A stretch of 64,000 bases of DNA from Bos javanicus. Taxonomy: Eukaryota > Chordata > Mammalia > Artiodactyla > Bovidae. The position numbers and the translations under genes are program-made. Below, piece after piece: positions 1 to 10,816 of the stretch (its first letter is position 1; every line of letters starts with the position of its first letter). The notes below the pieces were generated by a model, which saw only the letters and a list, made by a program, of their open reading frames with translations, ran no database searches and was not told the DNA's origin. Location of the stretch: NCBI RefSeq assembly GCF_032452875.1, contig NC_083875.1, forward strand, positions 80,064,178 to 80,128,177, given 5' to 3'.

Positions 1-403
1 TCCTGTTGATAGCCTTGATGCAATAATAACTCAAGGATAAACATTTGTGAAAAATATTTTTAGAAACCTCCAATTGCAGTTGAGGTAAGATACTTAAGAA
101 ACAAAAACAATTGCTTCATAAATACTTGACTTATTCATCAACCTGGAAATGATAGTGAGTCCAAGTTTAACTGGCTCACTTTATAAATGTTTAAATGCTG
201 TGCCTCAGTAGCACACCCTTTCAGGGGTGAATCTGAGACGTGGCCCTCAAAGTTTGATTCCCTGTTCTCTATTTCCCTCATCAGTATAGGCAGCGGGTGC
301 ATCAGCTCTGAACCTCAAAACTGCACGACTCCCTTGGATCAAGGACGCTAGGAACCAGGGTACAACTCGCAGTCAGAGTCCACTCATTTCCTTCCACATG
401 GCC
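1..403. other. 3' flank or intron of the C9orf153-like gene, no feature seen
   Basis: No repeat or coding segment is recognised. I see no AATAAA or ATTAAA on the minus strand below the stop at 404-406. Either the transcript continues past the window edge, or the exon splices on through the donor-like site at 419-420. Confidence 0.4.
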
Positions 404-913
404 TCATCTGTTTAGATTACCTGGATCAATGAGGAAGTATTTAGGGGCTTTATCTTCAAAGATAAACTTCTCTGGCGAGACACAGGGAATGCCCAGCCTG
501 CACAGAATTTTGGTGCTCTGAATCTTCTTCCGTATGGTGACCATTGACACGGATTTGGAGTGATCGATGAGAATCTCATAAGGAAAAGTGTGCACGGGAG
601 GGGGGATCCCATACTCAGAGATTCTCTGCTGGGATTTGGAGAGTCTCTCCACGGGGGAGAGGGACCTGGTAAGCAAGCTGCGGTGCAGGAGCTCAGTCAT
701 GGACTCCGGCCGCTCTTCTCTTCTCACCACCTTGCACGTGAAAACAGGTAAGGAATCATCTGCTCTCCCATCAGTCCCCCCGGTTCCATTCAGGAAATGC
801 TTTTGACTGAGCATTCTCTGTGCTTCACCAGGTGAAATACAGTGCATTTTCAGGAGATTCAATTTTTTGTTCTCCTTATTAAAATTCTCAGCAAACGCAT
901 ATAATTCTGGCAG
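404..913 (-). CDS. C9orf153: C9orf153-like protein, large coding exon
   Basis: The open frame runs from an acceptor (pyrimidine tract then CTACAG, AG next to base 913) down to a TGA at 404-406, about 169 codons. Its first residues read LPELYAFAENFNKENKK and continue NLLKMHCISPGEAQ. Further on come SLTRSLSPVERLSKSQ and, near the end, KYFLIDPG. These match my recollection of human C9orf153, an uncharacterised small protein encoded next to ISCA1 on the same strand. No domain, signal peptide or membrane segment is visible; the middle is basic and serine-rich. A donor-like CAG|GTAATC at 419-424 could end the exon at 421 instead of the TGA, so the C-terminus is uncertain. The exon enters in phase 0, which fits the start exon at 2620-2711. 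The function of this family is unknown to me. Gene name from memory and synteny, not from alignment. Confidence 0.62.
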   Translation of the reverse strand: MPELYAFAENFNKENKKLNLLKMHCISPGEAQRMLSQKHFLNGTGGTDGRADDSLPVFTCKVVRREERPESMTELLHRSLLTRSLSPVERLSKSQQRISEYGIPPPVHTFPYEILIDHSKSVSMVTIRKKIQSTKILCRLGIPCVSPEKFIFEDKAPKYFLIDPGNLNR

Positions 914-1140
914 CTGTAGGAAAAAAAAAGTGGGGAATCAGGAGATTGATCAAAATGTCATTGTCTGATAGGTTCAAAAATTCTAGAACAAATAGGACAA
1001 CAATATTACAAACAGAAACATCTATCTTTGAACGATAACTTTGCCTGACTAAACAAAATCAATCGTGGGTTGAATTTGTCGAATTCAGAAGGTTGACAGA
1101 AGGTCGAATCGTAGATTGAGTCCCAAAAGGGTATTATTTT

Positions 1141-1626
1141 TGTTAGGGGAAGCACACTGACTGAAACCGCCCACCCTGGCCAGGCCCTTTAGTAACCATT
1201 CGCATGAGTTGTTTTATGACAGGAGATCCTGGTAAGGAATAAGGAACTAATAAGCCACCACCAACTAGAAGAGTTCGGGAAACATCAAAAGGAGACACCG
1301 CGTGTCCCGTCCACTTCCCAGAATTCCTCTTGCTAGCATCCATCTTGGCTGGGCGATGTGTGCGCCACCAGGAAAGACTCTGAATTAGAATGATTGGCCA
1401 AAGAGAACCCAGAAACTAATCCTATCACCACAAAACCCGAGACTGTGAGCCATGTGGCAGAGCAGTTCTCCCGGGTTCCCTTACCCTACTGCTCTCCACC
1501 CGGGTGCCCCTTCCCAATAAAATCTCTTGCTTTGTCAGCACGTGTGTCTCCTTGGACAATTCATTTCCAAGTGTTAGACAAGAGCCCTGTTTCGGGCCCT
1601 GGAAGGGGTTCCCCCTTCCTGCAACA
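1141..1626 (+). mobile_element. Solo LTR of a gammaretrovirus-like ERV (ERV1, BTLTR1-type)
   Basis: The segment begins TGTTAGGGG and ends GCAACA, so it has the TG...CA ends of an LTR. It is flanked on both sides by the 4-bp direct repeat TTTT (1137-1140 and 1627-1630), the duplication length typical of gammaretroviruses. A polyadenylation signal AATAAA lies at 1516-1521, followed by the CTTGCTTTGTCAGCACG-type R/U5 seen in bovine class I LTRs, giving plus orientation. No internal gag, pol or env is present, so this is a recombined solo LTR of 486 bp. Confidence 0.8.
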
Positions 1627-1786
1627 TTTTGACACATTGTTAATCCTGTGAACTAAAACGAGCCCATTAGACTTGGATTCTAATGTCTTTAAGATCTTTT
1701 CAACTTTAAAATTCTATGAGTGATTAGGGAGAGAGACTGCTGTGAAGATTGGTGACCTGTTTTGAGTAAAGCTGTATTTCCTTCTC

Positions 1787-1988
1787 GCTTTCCTGCTGGC
1801 TCTACAGTAAAGAATCCGCCTATAATGAAGAAGACGGGGTTTGATTCCCTGGGTTGGGAAGATCCCCTGGAGGGGGAAATGGCAACTCATTCCAGTTTTC
1901 TTGTCTGAGAAATCCCGTGGACAGAGGAGCTTGGTGGGCTACATTCCATGGGTTTGCAAAAGAGTCAGACATGACTGAGCAACTCAAG
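1787..1988 (+). mobile_element. Bov-tA SINE
   Basis: A tRNA-Glu-derived head with A and B box remnants (TTTGATTCCCTGGGTTGGGAAG at about 1840) is joined to the BovB-derived Bov-A tail (GGAGCTTGGTGGGCTAC, then AGTCAGACATGACTGAGC). The copy is moderately diverged. It is non-autonomous and mobilised by BovB. Confidence 0.85.
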
Positions 1989-2619
1989 AAAATATTTCTT
2001 TGAAGGAAGAAAGGGAGCCGAGCTAATCTAAATATCAAAACCTCACCCTGGTGTCCAAAGGCCTTGAATGTTCAGGAATGCCATGCAAAGGAAGCTGTAA
2101 TTGTCCTTATTCACTGGAATATTTTACCAAAGCACATGGGTTTGTGGAGTGGCTGACAATGGTTGTTGGCAGAAGACAGAAGTCTTACTTCTCTCAGAGT
2201 ACTCTTCTCTATCTAAAATCCTGTATTGAAAAAAAAAAAAAAAAAGTTCCTAGAGTATCCTGCCTACTAATTCTGTTATTCCTAACAGGATCTGAGGCCT
2301 TTGATTGGAAGGCCAGCAAGGCTGAAGTGAGAGCCTGCTTTTGGGCAGCTGAGTTTCCCTTCAGTCCTGGTCAACTCTCTTGCAAGAGCAGCAGATGGGA
2401 AGGAGGCTAAAGTTGGCACAGGGCTCTTTCACAGGCATTGCCATCACCATGAAGACACCTGAGCACTCCTGCAGGCAAGGGTCTCATTTTGCTGTGACAG
2501 TAAAGGGTAAGTCACTGAAGTGAGATTTTTGTGTTCTCAATGGCCCATCGCTGGGTAAACAAGAGTTGGGATTTGAACCATTCTTGAATGTCAAGTGTCC
2601 TGTACTCTTAAGTACATAC
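1989..2619. other. Intronic sequence between the two C9orf153-like exons
   Basis: No element recognised apart from an A17 run at 2229-2245. An open frame at 2051-2410 (plus) runs straight through the poly-A and resembles nothing known, so it is treated as chance. Confidence 0.5.
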
Positions 2620-2711
2620 CGAGCATGTCAGAGATTCATCTTCCTCACCCTCTTTACTCGGATCCATATCTCTATTGAAGGACATTGTGCCTTGATTTGA
2701 GTCTCTGATTC
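2620..2711 (-). CDS. C9orf153: C9orf153-like protein, start-codon exon
   Basis: On the minus strand a CTTTTAG acceptor precedes base 2711. The exon then carries 26 nt of 5' UTR and an ATG at 2685-2683. The 22 codons read MSFNRDMDPSKEGEEDESLTCS and end exactly at a strong donor, TCG|GTATGT (exon end 2620). The phase after TCG is 0, matching the large exon that starts with CTG at 913. The joined junction reads ...TCS-LPELYAF, which parallels the CS-LPELY junction I recall in human C9orf153. The acidic N-terminus has no signal peptide. The upstream intron contains the L1 whose left duplication begins 122 bp from this acceptor. The exon is shorter than most gene finders would accept alone; the reading-frame match across the intron is the main support. 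Confidence 0.65.
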
Positions 2712-2846
2712 CTAAAAGATCAAAATAAGGGAATACCAAAAGAAAGATGAAAAATGAGATAAACTACAAAGAGAGAAAGGTAACACTAAGTCTTCAGAAG
2801 GTTGTAAGACACCTTTAAATTTTATACCATTTAAATATTTCTTTTG

Positions 2847-5800
2847 AGGCACACCTCAAGAAATAAGAAAAAAAAGTCAAATAAATAACCTAACTCTACA
2901 CCTAAAGCAACTAGAAAAGGAAGAAATGAAGAACCCCAGGGTTAGTAGAAGGAAAGAAATCTTAAAAATTAGAGCAGAAATAAATGCAAAAGAAACAAAA
3001 GAGACCATAGCAAAAATCAACAAAACCAAAAGCTGGTTCTTTGAAAGGATAAATAAAATTGACAAACCATTTGCCAGACTCATCAAGAAACAAAGGGAGA
3101 AAAATCAAATCAATAAAATTAGAAATGAAAATGGAGAGATCACAACAGACAACACAGAAATACAAAGGATCATAAGAGACTACTATCAACAATTATATGC
3201 CAATAAAATGGACAACATGGAAGAAATGGACAAATTCTTAGAAAAGAGCAACTTTCCAAAACTCGACCAGGAAGAAATAGAAAATCTTAACAGACCCATC
3301 ACAAGCACGGAAATTGAAACTGTAATCAAAAATCTTCCAGCAAACAAAAGCCCAGGTCCAGACGGCTTCACAGCTGAATTCTACCAAAAATTTAGAGAAG
3401 AGTTAACACCTATCCTGCTCAAACTCTTCCAGAAAATTGCAGAGGAAGGTAAACTTCCAAACTCATTCTATGAGGCCACCATCACCCTCATACCAAAACC
3501 TGACAAAGATCCCACAAAAAAAGAAAACTACAGGCCAATATCACTGATGAACATAGATGCAAAAATCCTTAACAAAATTCCAGCAATCAGAATCCAACAA
3601 CACATTAAAAAGATCATACACCATGACCAAGTGGGCTTTATCCCAGGGATGCAAGGATTCTTCAATATCTGCAAATCAATCAATGTAATACACCACATTA
3701 ACAAATTGAAAAATAAAAACCATATGATTATTTCAATAGATGTTGAATTTGACAAAATTCAACACCCATTTATGATAAAAACTCTCCAGAAAGCAGGAAT
3801 AGAAGGAACATACCTCAACATAATAAAAGCTATATATGACAAACCCACAGCAAACATTATCCTCAATGCTGAAAAATTGAAAGCATTCCCTCTAAAGTCA
3901 GGAACAAGACAAGGGTGCCCATTTTCACCATTACTATTCAACATAGTTTTGGACGTTTTGGCCACAGCAATCAGAGCAGAAAAAGAAATAAAAGGAATCC
4001 AAATTGGAAAAGAAGAAGTAAAACTCTCACTATTTGCAGATGACATGATCCTCTACATAGAAAACCCTAAAGACTCCACCAGAAAATTACTAGAACTAAT
4101 CAATGACTATAGTAAAGTTGCAGGATATAAAATCAACACATAGAAATCCGTTGCATTCCTATACACTAATAATGAGAAAACAGAAAGAGAAATTAAGGAA
4201 ACAATTCCATTCACCATTGCAACGGAAAGAATAAAATACTTAGGAATATATCTACCTAAAGAAACTAAAGACCTATATATAGAAAACTATAAAACACTGG
4301 TGAAAGAAATTAAAGAGGACACTAATAGATGGAGAAATATACCATGTTCATGGATTGGAAGAATCAATATAGTGAAAATGAGTATCCTACCCAAAGCAAT
4401 TTATAGATTCAATGCAATCCCTATCAAGCTACCAACAGTATTCTTCACAGAGCTAGAACAAATAATTTCACAATTTGTATGGAAATACAAAAAACCTCGA
4501 ATAGCCAAAGCAATCCTGAGAAAGAAGAATAGAACTGGAGGAATCAACCTACCTGACTTCAGGCTCTACTACAAAGCCACAGTTATCAAGACAGTATGGT
4601 ATAGGCACAAAGACAGAAATATAGATCAATGGAACAAAATAGAAAGCCCAGAGATAAATCCATGCACATATGGACACCTTATCTTTGACAAAGGAGGCAA
4701 GAATATACAATGGATTAAAGACAATCTCTTTAACAAGTGGTGCTGGGAAATCTGGTCAATCACTTGTAAAAGAATGAAACTACAACACTTTCTAATACCG
4801 TACACAAAAATAAACTCAAAATGGATTAAAGATCTCAATGTAAGACCAGAAACTATAAAACTCCTAGAGGAGAACATAGGCAAAACACTCTCTGACATAC
4901 ATCACAGCAGGATCCTCTATGACCCACCTCCCAGAATATTGGAAATAAAAGCAAAAATAAACAAATGGGACCTAATTAACCTTAAAAGCTTCTGCACATC
5001 AAAGGAAACTATTAGCAAGGTGTAAAGGCAGCCTTCAGAATGGGAGAAAATAATAGCAAATGAAGCAACAGACAAACAGCTAATCTCAAAAATATACAAG
5101 CAACACCTCCAGCTCAACTCCAGAAAAATAAATGACCCAATCAAAAAATGGGCCAAAGAACTAAATAGACATTTCTCCAAAGAAGACATACAGATGGCTA
5201 ACAAACACATGAAAAGATGCTCAACATCACTCATTATCAGAGAAATGCAAACCAAAACCACTATGAGGAACCATTTCACACCAGTCAGAATGGCTGCGAT
5301 CCAAAAGTCTACAAATAATAAATGCTGGAGAGGGTGTGGAGAAAAGGGAACCCTCTTACACTGTTGGTGGGAATGCAAACTAGTACAGCCACTATGGAGA
5401 ACAGTGTGGAGATTCCTTAAAAAACTGGAAATAGAACTGCCTTATGATCCAGCAATCCCACTGCTGGGCATACACACTGAGGAAACCAGAAGGGAAAGAG
5501 ACACGTGTACCCCAATGTTCATCGCAGCACTGTTTATAATAGCCAGGACATGGAAGCAACCTAGATGTCCATCAGCAGATGAATGGATAAGAAAGCAGTG
5601 GTACATATACACAATGGAGTATTACTCAGCCATTAAAAAGAATGCATTTGAATCAATTCTAATGAGGTGGATGAAACTGGAGCCTATTATACAGAGTGAA
5701 GTAAGCCAGAAGGAAAAACACCAATACAGTATACTAACGCATATATATGGAATTTAGAAAGATGGTAACAATAACCCTGTATATGAGACAGCAAAAGAGA

Positions 5801-6108
5801 CATTGATGTATAGAACAGTCTTATGGACTCTGTGCAAGAGGGAGAGGGTGGGAAGATTTGGGAGAATGGCATTGAAACATGTAAAATATCATGTATGAAG
5901 CGAGATGCCAGTCCAGGTTCGATGCATGATACTGGATGCTTGGGGCTAGTACACTGGGACGACCCAGAGGGATGGTATGGGGAGGGAGGAGGGAGGAGGG
6001 TTCAGGATGGGGAACACATGTATACCTGTGGTGGATTCATTTTGATATTTGGCAAAACTAATACAATTATGTAAAGTTTAAAAATAAAATAAAATTTAAA
6101 AAATAAAT
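2847..6108 (+). mobile_element. 5'-truncated ruminant L1 LINE
   Basis: The 3.26 kb insertion is bounded by a perfect 14-bp target-site duplication (AAATATTTCTTTTG at 2833-2846 and 6109-6122). It contains the C-terminal part of ORF2, a G-rich 3' UTR (5960-6010) and an A-rich tail (6070-6108). The 5' end is truncated within ORF2, as usual for target-primed reverse transcription. The intact duplication points to a fairly recent insertion in the lineage. Confidence 0.95.
2926..5757 (+). pseudogene. L1 ORF2 (reverse transcriptase and C-terminal region), two nonsense mutations
   Basis: The reverse transcriptase domain is clear: motifs around NYRPISLMN, the catalytic FADD at 4033-4044, then the L1 thumb and C-terminal region to a stop at 5755-5757. 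Only two substitutions break it. A TAG at 4141-4143 stands where related copies have CAG. A TAA at 5023-5025 stands where another copy in this window (38461 onward) reads AAA. Both later open segments (4300-5025, 5194-5757) are in the same frame, with no indel. The endonuclease domain is lost by the 5' truncation, so the copy could never have been autonomous. Confidence 0.93.
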
Positions 6109-6122
6109 AAATATTTCTTTTG

Positions 6123-6518
6123 TTGTCTCCTTACTCTGTCAGTCAAAGTAATGATGTTTCAACCAAATCTTTTTTATGAAACACCTCAAATTTTTATGCA
6201 ACATGTATTTTTACGCATTTAATACTAGTTCAAAGAATTCTATATGGACTGTTCGATTTTCTTAGGTCTATATTTTTTGATCAACTTCAGTTCCTCTGAA
6301 TATTAACTCACCTACCCCCTTATCCAGAAAAAGTATTTTTTATTCAGGAAAAAAAGGCTAACAATAATGAAAACAACAATAATTAATGTTTTGAAATAAT
6401 TTGCTTTGGGCCACATATAGAGGAGGCACTTTACATATGGGATTTTGTTTAACCCATTTTGAGAAACTAAAAATGGCCACAGAACATTTACAATTAGCCT
6501 CATGGATAAGAGGTGCCC
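6123..6518. other. Single-copy-looking AT-rich sequence
   Basis: No repeat, exon or motif recognised between the L1 duplication and the start of the BovB homology. Confidence 0.5.
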
Positions 6519-8803
6519 AAACACCCTCTTCCAACAACACAAGAGAAGACTCTACACATGGACATCACCAGATGGTCAACACTGAAATCAGATTGATTAT
6601 ATTCTTTGCAGCCAAAGATGGAGAAGCTCTATACAGTCAGCAAAAACAAGACCAGGAGCTGACTGTGGCTCAGATCATGAACTCCTTATTGCCAAATTCA
6701 GACTTAAATTGGAGAAAGTAGGGAAAACCACTAGACCATTCAGGTATGACCTAAATCAAATCCCTTATGATATACAGTGGAAGTGAGAAATAGATTTAAC
6801 GGCCTAGATCTGATAGAGTGCCTGATGAACTATGGAATGAGGTTAATGACATTGTACAGGAGACAGGGATCAAGACCATCCCCATGGAAAAGAAATGCAA
6901 AAAAGCAAAATGGCTGTCTGGGGAGGCCTTACAAATAGCTGTGAAAAGAAGAGACGTGAAAAGCAAAGGAGCAAAGGAAAGATAAGCATCTGAATGCAGA
7001 GTTCCAAAGAATAGCAAGAAGAGATGAGAAAGCCTTCCTCAGCGATCAATGCAAAGAAATAGAGGAAAACAACAGAATGGGAAAGACTAGAGATCTCTTC
7101 AAGAAAATTAGAGATACCAAGGGAATATTTCATGCAAAGATGAGCTCGATAAAGGACAGAAATAGTATGGACCTAACAGAAGCAGAAGATATTAAGAAGA
7201 GGTGGCAAGAATACACAGAACTGTACAAAAAAGATCTTCACGACCCAGATAATCACGATGGTGTGATCATTCACACTCACCTAGAGCCAGACATCCTGGA
7301 ATGTGAAGTCAAGTGGGCCTTAGAAAGCATCACTACGAAGAAAGCTAGTGGAGGTGATGGAATTCCAGTTGAGCTCTTTCAAATCCTGAAGGATGATGCT
7401 GTGAAAGTGCTGCACTCAATACGCCAGCAAATTTGGAAAATTCAGCAGAGGCCACAGGACTGGAAAAGGTCAGTTTTCATTCCAATCCCAATGAAAGGCA
7501 ATGCCAAAAATGCTCAAACTAGCACAATTGCACTCATCTCACACGCTAGTAAAGTAATGCTCAAAATTCTCCAAGCCAGGCTTCAGCAATATGTGAATCG
7601 TGAAATTCCTGATGTTCAAGCTGGTTTTAGAAAAGGCAGAGGAACCAGAGATCAAATTGACAACATCCGCTGGATCATCGAAAAAGCAATAGAGTTCCAG
7701 AAAAACATCTATTTCTGCTTTATTGACTATGCCAAAGCCTTTGACTGTGTGGATCACAATAAACTGTGGAAAATTCTGAAAGAGATGGGAATACCAGACC
7801 ACCTGACCTGCCTCTTGAGAAACCTGTATGCAGGTCAGGAAGCAACAGTTAGAACTGGATATGGAACAACAGACTGGTTCCAAATAGGAAAAGGAGTACA
7901 TCAAGGCTGTATATTGTCACCCTGCTTATTTAATTTATATGCAGAGTACATCATGACAAACGCTGGACTGGAAGAAGCGAAAGCTGGAATCAAGATTGCC
8001 GGAAGAAATCTCAGTAACCTCAGATATGCAGATGACACCACCCTTATGGCAGAAAGTGAAGAGGAACTAAAAAGTCTCTTGATGAAAGTGAAAGTGGAGA
8101 GTGAAAAAGTTGGCTTAAAGCTCAACATTCAGAAAATGAAGATCATGGCATCTGGTCCCATCACTTCATGGGAATTAGATGGGGAAACAGTGGAAACAGT
8201 GTCAGACTTTATTTTTCTGGGCTCCAAAATCACTGCAGATGGTGACTGCAGCCGTGAAATTAAAAGATGCTTACTCCTTGGAAGGAAGGTTATGACCAAC
8301 CTAGATAGCATATTGAAAAGCAGAGACATTACTTGCCAACAAAGGTTCGTCTAGTCAAGGCTATGGTTTTTTCTGTGGTCATGTATGGATGTGAGAGTTG
8401 GACTGTGAAGAAGGCTGAGTGCCGAAGAATTGATGCTTTTGAACTGTGGTGTTGGAGCAGACTCTTGAGAGTCCCTTGGACTGCAAGGAGATCCAACCAG
8501 TCCATTCTGAAGGAGATCAGCCCTGGGATTTCTTTGGAAGGAATGATGCTAAAGTTGAAACTCCAGTACTTTGGCCACCTCATGTGAAGTGTTGACTCAT
8601 TGGAAAAGACTCTGATCCTAGGAGGGATTGGGGGCAGGAGGAGAAGGGGATGACAGAGGATGAGATGGCCGGATGGCATCACTGACTCGATGGACATGAG
8701 TCTCAGTGAACTCCAGGAGTTGGTGATGGACAGGGAGGCCTAGTGTGCTGCGATTCATGGGGTCTCAAAGAGTCGGACATGACTGAGCGACTGTACTGAA
8801 CTG
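6519..8803 (+). mobile_element. BovB (RTE) LINE, 5'-truncated
   Basis: Homology starts inside the C-terminal part of the endonuclease domain (about 6519, the ANTLFQQHKR region) and continues through the linker, reverse transcriptase and 3' end to the ACTGAACTGAAG tail near 8803. It is about 2.3 kb of a roughly 3.2 kb element. Together with the Bov-tA that follows, it marks the genome as ruminant. Confidence 0.93.
7077..8587 (+). pseudogene. BovB reverse transcriptase ORF, frameshifted
   Basis: A 425-codon open frame (7077-8354) holds the RTE-type reverse transcriptase, with FIDYAKAFDCVDH at about 7720 and the catalytic YADD at 8025-8036. One T is missing from the TTACTTTGCCAAC stretch near 8331 compared with the copy at 12968. 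The frame therefore moves to 8333-8587, where CGA to TGA at 8585-8587 stops it. Upstream, the linker part (6720-7070) is in other frames. Dead copy, but one of the better preserved here. Confidence 0.88.
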
Positions 8804-8809
8804 AAGTAT

Positions 8810-9025
8810 GCTCAGGGTTTCTCTAGTGGTTCAGACAGTAAAGAATCTGCCTGCAATGTGGAAGACCTGGGTTCAATCCCTGAGTTGGGAAGATCCCCTG
8901 AAGGAGGGCCTGGCAACCCATTCCAGTATTCTTGCCTGGGATTTGCCCATGAACAAGGAGCCTGGCGGGCTACAGTCAGTCCATGGGGTTGCAAAGAGTC
9001 AGACACCATTGAGTGCCTAAGCGCA
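8810..9025 (+). mobile_element. Bov-tA SINE
   Basis: A tRNA-Glu-type head (TTCTCTAGTGGTTCAGACAG, then GGTTCAATCCCTGAGTTGGG) is followed by a Bov-A tail ending near AGTCAGACACCATTGAGTG. It sits immediately after the BovB tail. Confidence 0.85.
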
Positions 9026-9169
9026 GCACAAGTCTGCTGGACATTTGACTCTGGGCTGGCCTTGTGCTTGACTCAGACTGGCAGCACAAGTTAAAGCACT
9101 GAAGAGCTTTGCAGTTTCACTGCACACTCTGGGAAGCCTGAGCCACCCCGTAAGGGGATACAGCTACCC

Positions 9170-9412
9170 TTCTGGAGAAACCATGTGGAGTCAAGACCCA
9201 GCACCAGCCTCTGGACACGTAAATGGGGCCATCTTGGGTCATGACGGCCCCAGATGCCCTCAGCTGCACCAGTAACTCTAGATGAATTCAGATGGAGAAC
9301 TGTCAGCTGAGTCAGCCAACTCCAGAATCATGGTGTGTAATGAATTACAGTTGTTTCTAGATGCTGCATTTTGAGTGGGTTGTTACATAGCGATAAATAC
9401 TAAACTCCATGG
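9170..9412 (+). mobile_element. Degraded MLT1-type (ERVL-MaLR) LTR
   Basis: The segment around 9180-9300 resembles the MLT1 body (CCATGTGGAG..., CCAGCCTCTGG). Its end, TTGAGTGGGTTGTTACATAGCGATAAATAC, resembles the usual MLT1 terminus ending in GCAATAGATAAC. It is highly diverged; the family call is from memory of the consensus. Confidence 0.45.
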
Positions 9413-9699
9413 TAGTTGAATTCTTGGTTTGAATTATTCCAGTGAACCTCAGTTGGTAGGTAGGGTATGTGAGAAAACATCTTCCTAGGCACATGTGTAT
9501 GCTGACTGGTGAATACAGTAACTGGGAGGAGTGTCAGAGATGAACCCAGAATGCTCATCTGGTATTTGGGGATGAAGCAAAAACAGTTAGGTGCTTCCTC
9601 CTTCCCAAGCGAAGTGGGAAAATTCAGGATGAAGGGTATGTACTTGAATATACATATATTTGAATATATACTCATTTTGGGATATTTATTATTTGAAGA

Positions 9700-9822
9700 T
9701 ATCTATATATATATAAGATATAGATATACACCTTAATATATTATCATCACTACTAAGTCCAGTATATCATTATTTATAACTATATCTATACCTAAATATA
9801 TATATATATATATATATATGTA
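9700..9822. repeat. AT-rich low-complexity region with (TA)n microsatellite
   Basis: Alternating T/A tracts end in a run of about 13 TA units (9795-9820). A shorter TATATATA run lies at 9704-9714. Confidence 0.9.
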
Positions 9823-9835
9823 AAACATACGAAAC

Positions 9836-9972
9836 ACCAGGGAATCCAATGGCAGTCCAGTGGTCAGGATTCCTTACCTTCACTGCTCATGCCCCAGGTT
9901 CATCCCTGGTCAGGAAACTGAGATCCTGCAGGCTGTACAGCAGATAGAATGCCTCCCCACCCTCAAACGAAA
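9836..9972 (+). mobile_element. CHR-type SINE (cetartiodactyl tRNA-derived)
   Basis: The GGCAGTCCAGTGGTCAGGATTCC box A region, GGTTCATCCCTGGTCAGGAAAC box B region and following body match the CHR-1/CHR-2 family shared by ruminants, hippos and whales. Confidence 0.75.
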
Positions 9973-10231
9973 AACAAAGCCAATGTAACACAACATGCCT
10001 ACCCACTTTCCTACGTTTGGGCAGAGGCTTCACATACTTGTCAAACCCCAACCTGCTGAAATAAGACTTGATTGTGCTTTCCTTTCAATAGGGAAAGCAA
10101 AGAAAACTATTTCTCAAACTTGCTTCACCTGAAACCTCTGGAGTTTTGTGGTCAGCCATGACTTGCCTTTCAGGGCAGTCGTCCACCATGGGAGGGCTGC
10201 CTTCTCCCATTATCAATAGACAAAACATTCT
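9973..10231. other. No recognised feature
   Basis: Short stretch between the SINE and the L1 3' end; ends in a (CT)n run next to the L1 poly-T tract. Confidence 0.4.
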
Positions 10232-10816
10232 CTCTCTCTCTTTTTTTAAATTTTATTTTTAATTGGAAGAAAGTTACTTTACAATATTATGATGGCTTCT
10301 GCCATATATCAACATGAATCAGCCATAGGTATACATATGCCCCCCTCCCTCTTAAGCCTCCCTCCCATCTCGTTCTTTATCCCATCCCTCTGGGTTATCG
10401 CAGAGTACCAGCTTTGGATTCCCTGCATCACACAGCAAATTCCCACTGGCCATCTATTTTGCATATGGTAATGTATATGTTTTAATGCTACTACTGTCTT
10501 AAGTCATTCCCACCTCTGCCTCCCCTACTGTGACTGTAAGTCTGTTCTTTACATCTGTGTTTCTTTTGCTGCCCTGCAAATAGGATCATCAGTACCATCA
10601 TTCCAGACTCCATATATACGTGTTAGTATTCGATATTTGTCTTTCTCTTTCTGACTTACTTCACTCTGTATGATAGGCTCTAGGTTCATCTGCCTCATTA
10701 GAACTGACTCACATGCATTCTTTTTTTAACAGCTGAGTAATATTTCACTGTGTATATGTACCACAGCTTCTTTATCCATTCATCTGTAGATGGACATCTA
10801 GATTACTTCCATATCC

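Noticed and set aside
2926..4143. 405-codon open frame as a cellular protein
   Set aside because: It is L1 ORF2 reverse transcriptase inside an insertion with a perfect target duplication.
7077..8354. 425-codon open frame as a host gene
   Set aside because: It is the BovB reverse transcriptase with YADD, continuous with BovB sequence on both sides and broken just after the frame.
9704..9822. TA-rich tract as a regulatory region
   Set aside because: It is a simple microsatellite with no other supporting signal.
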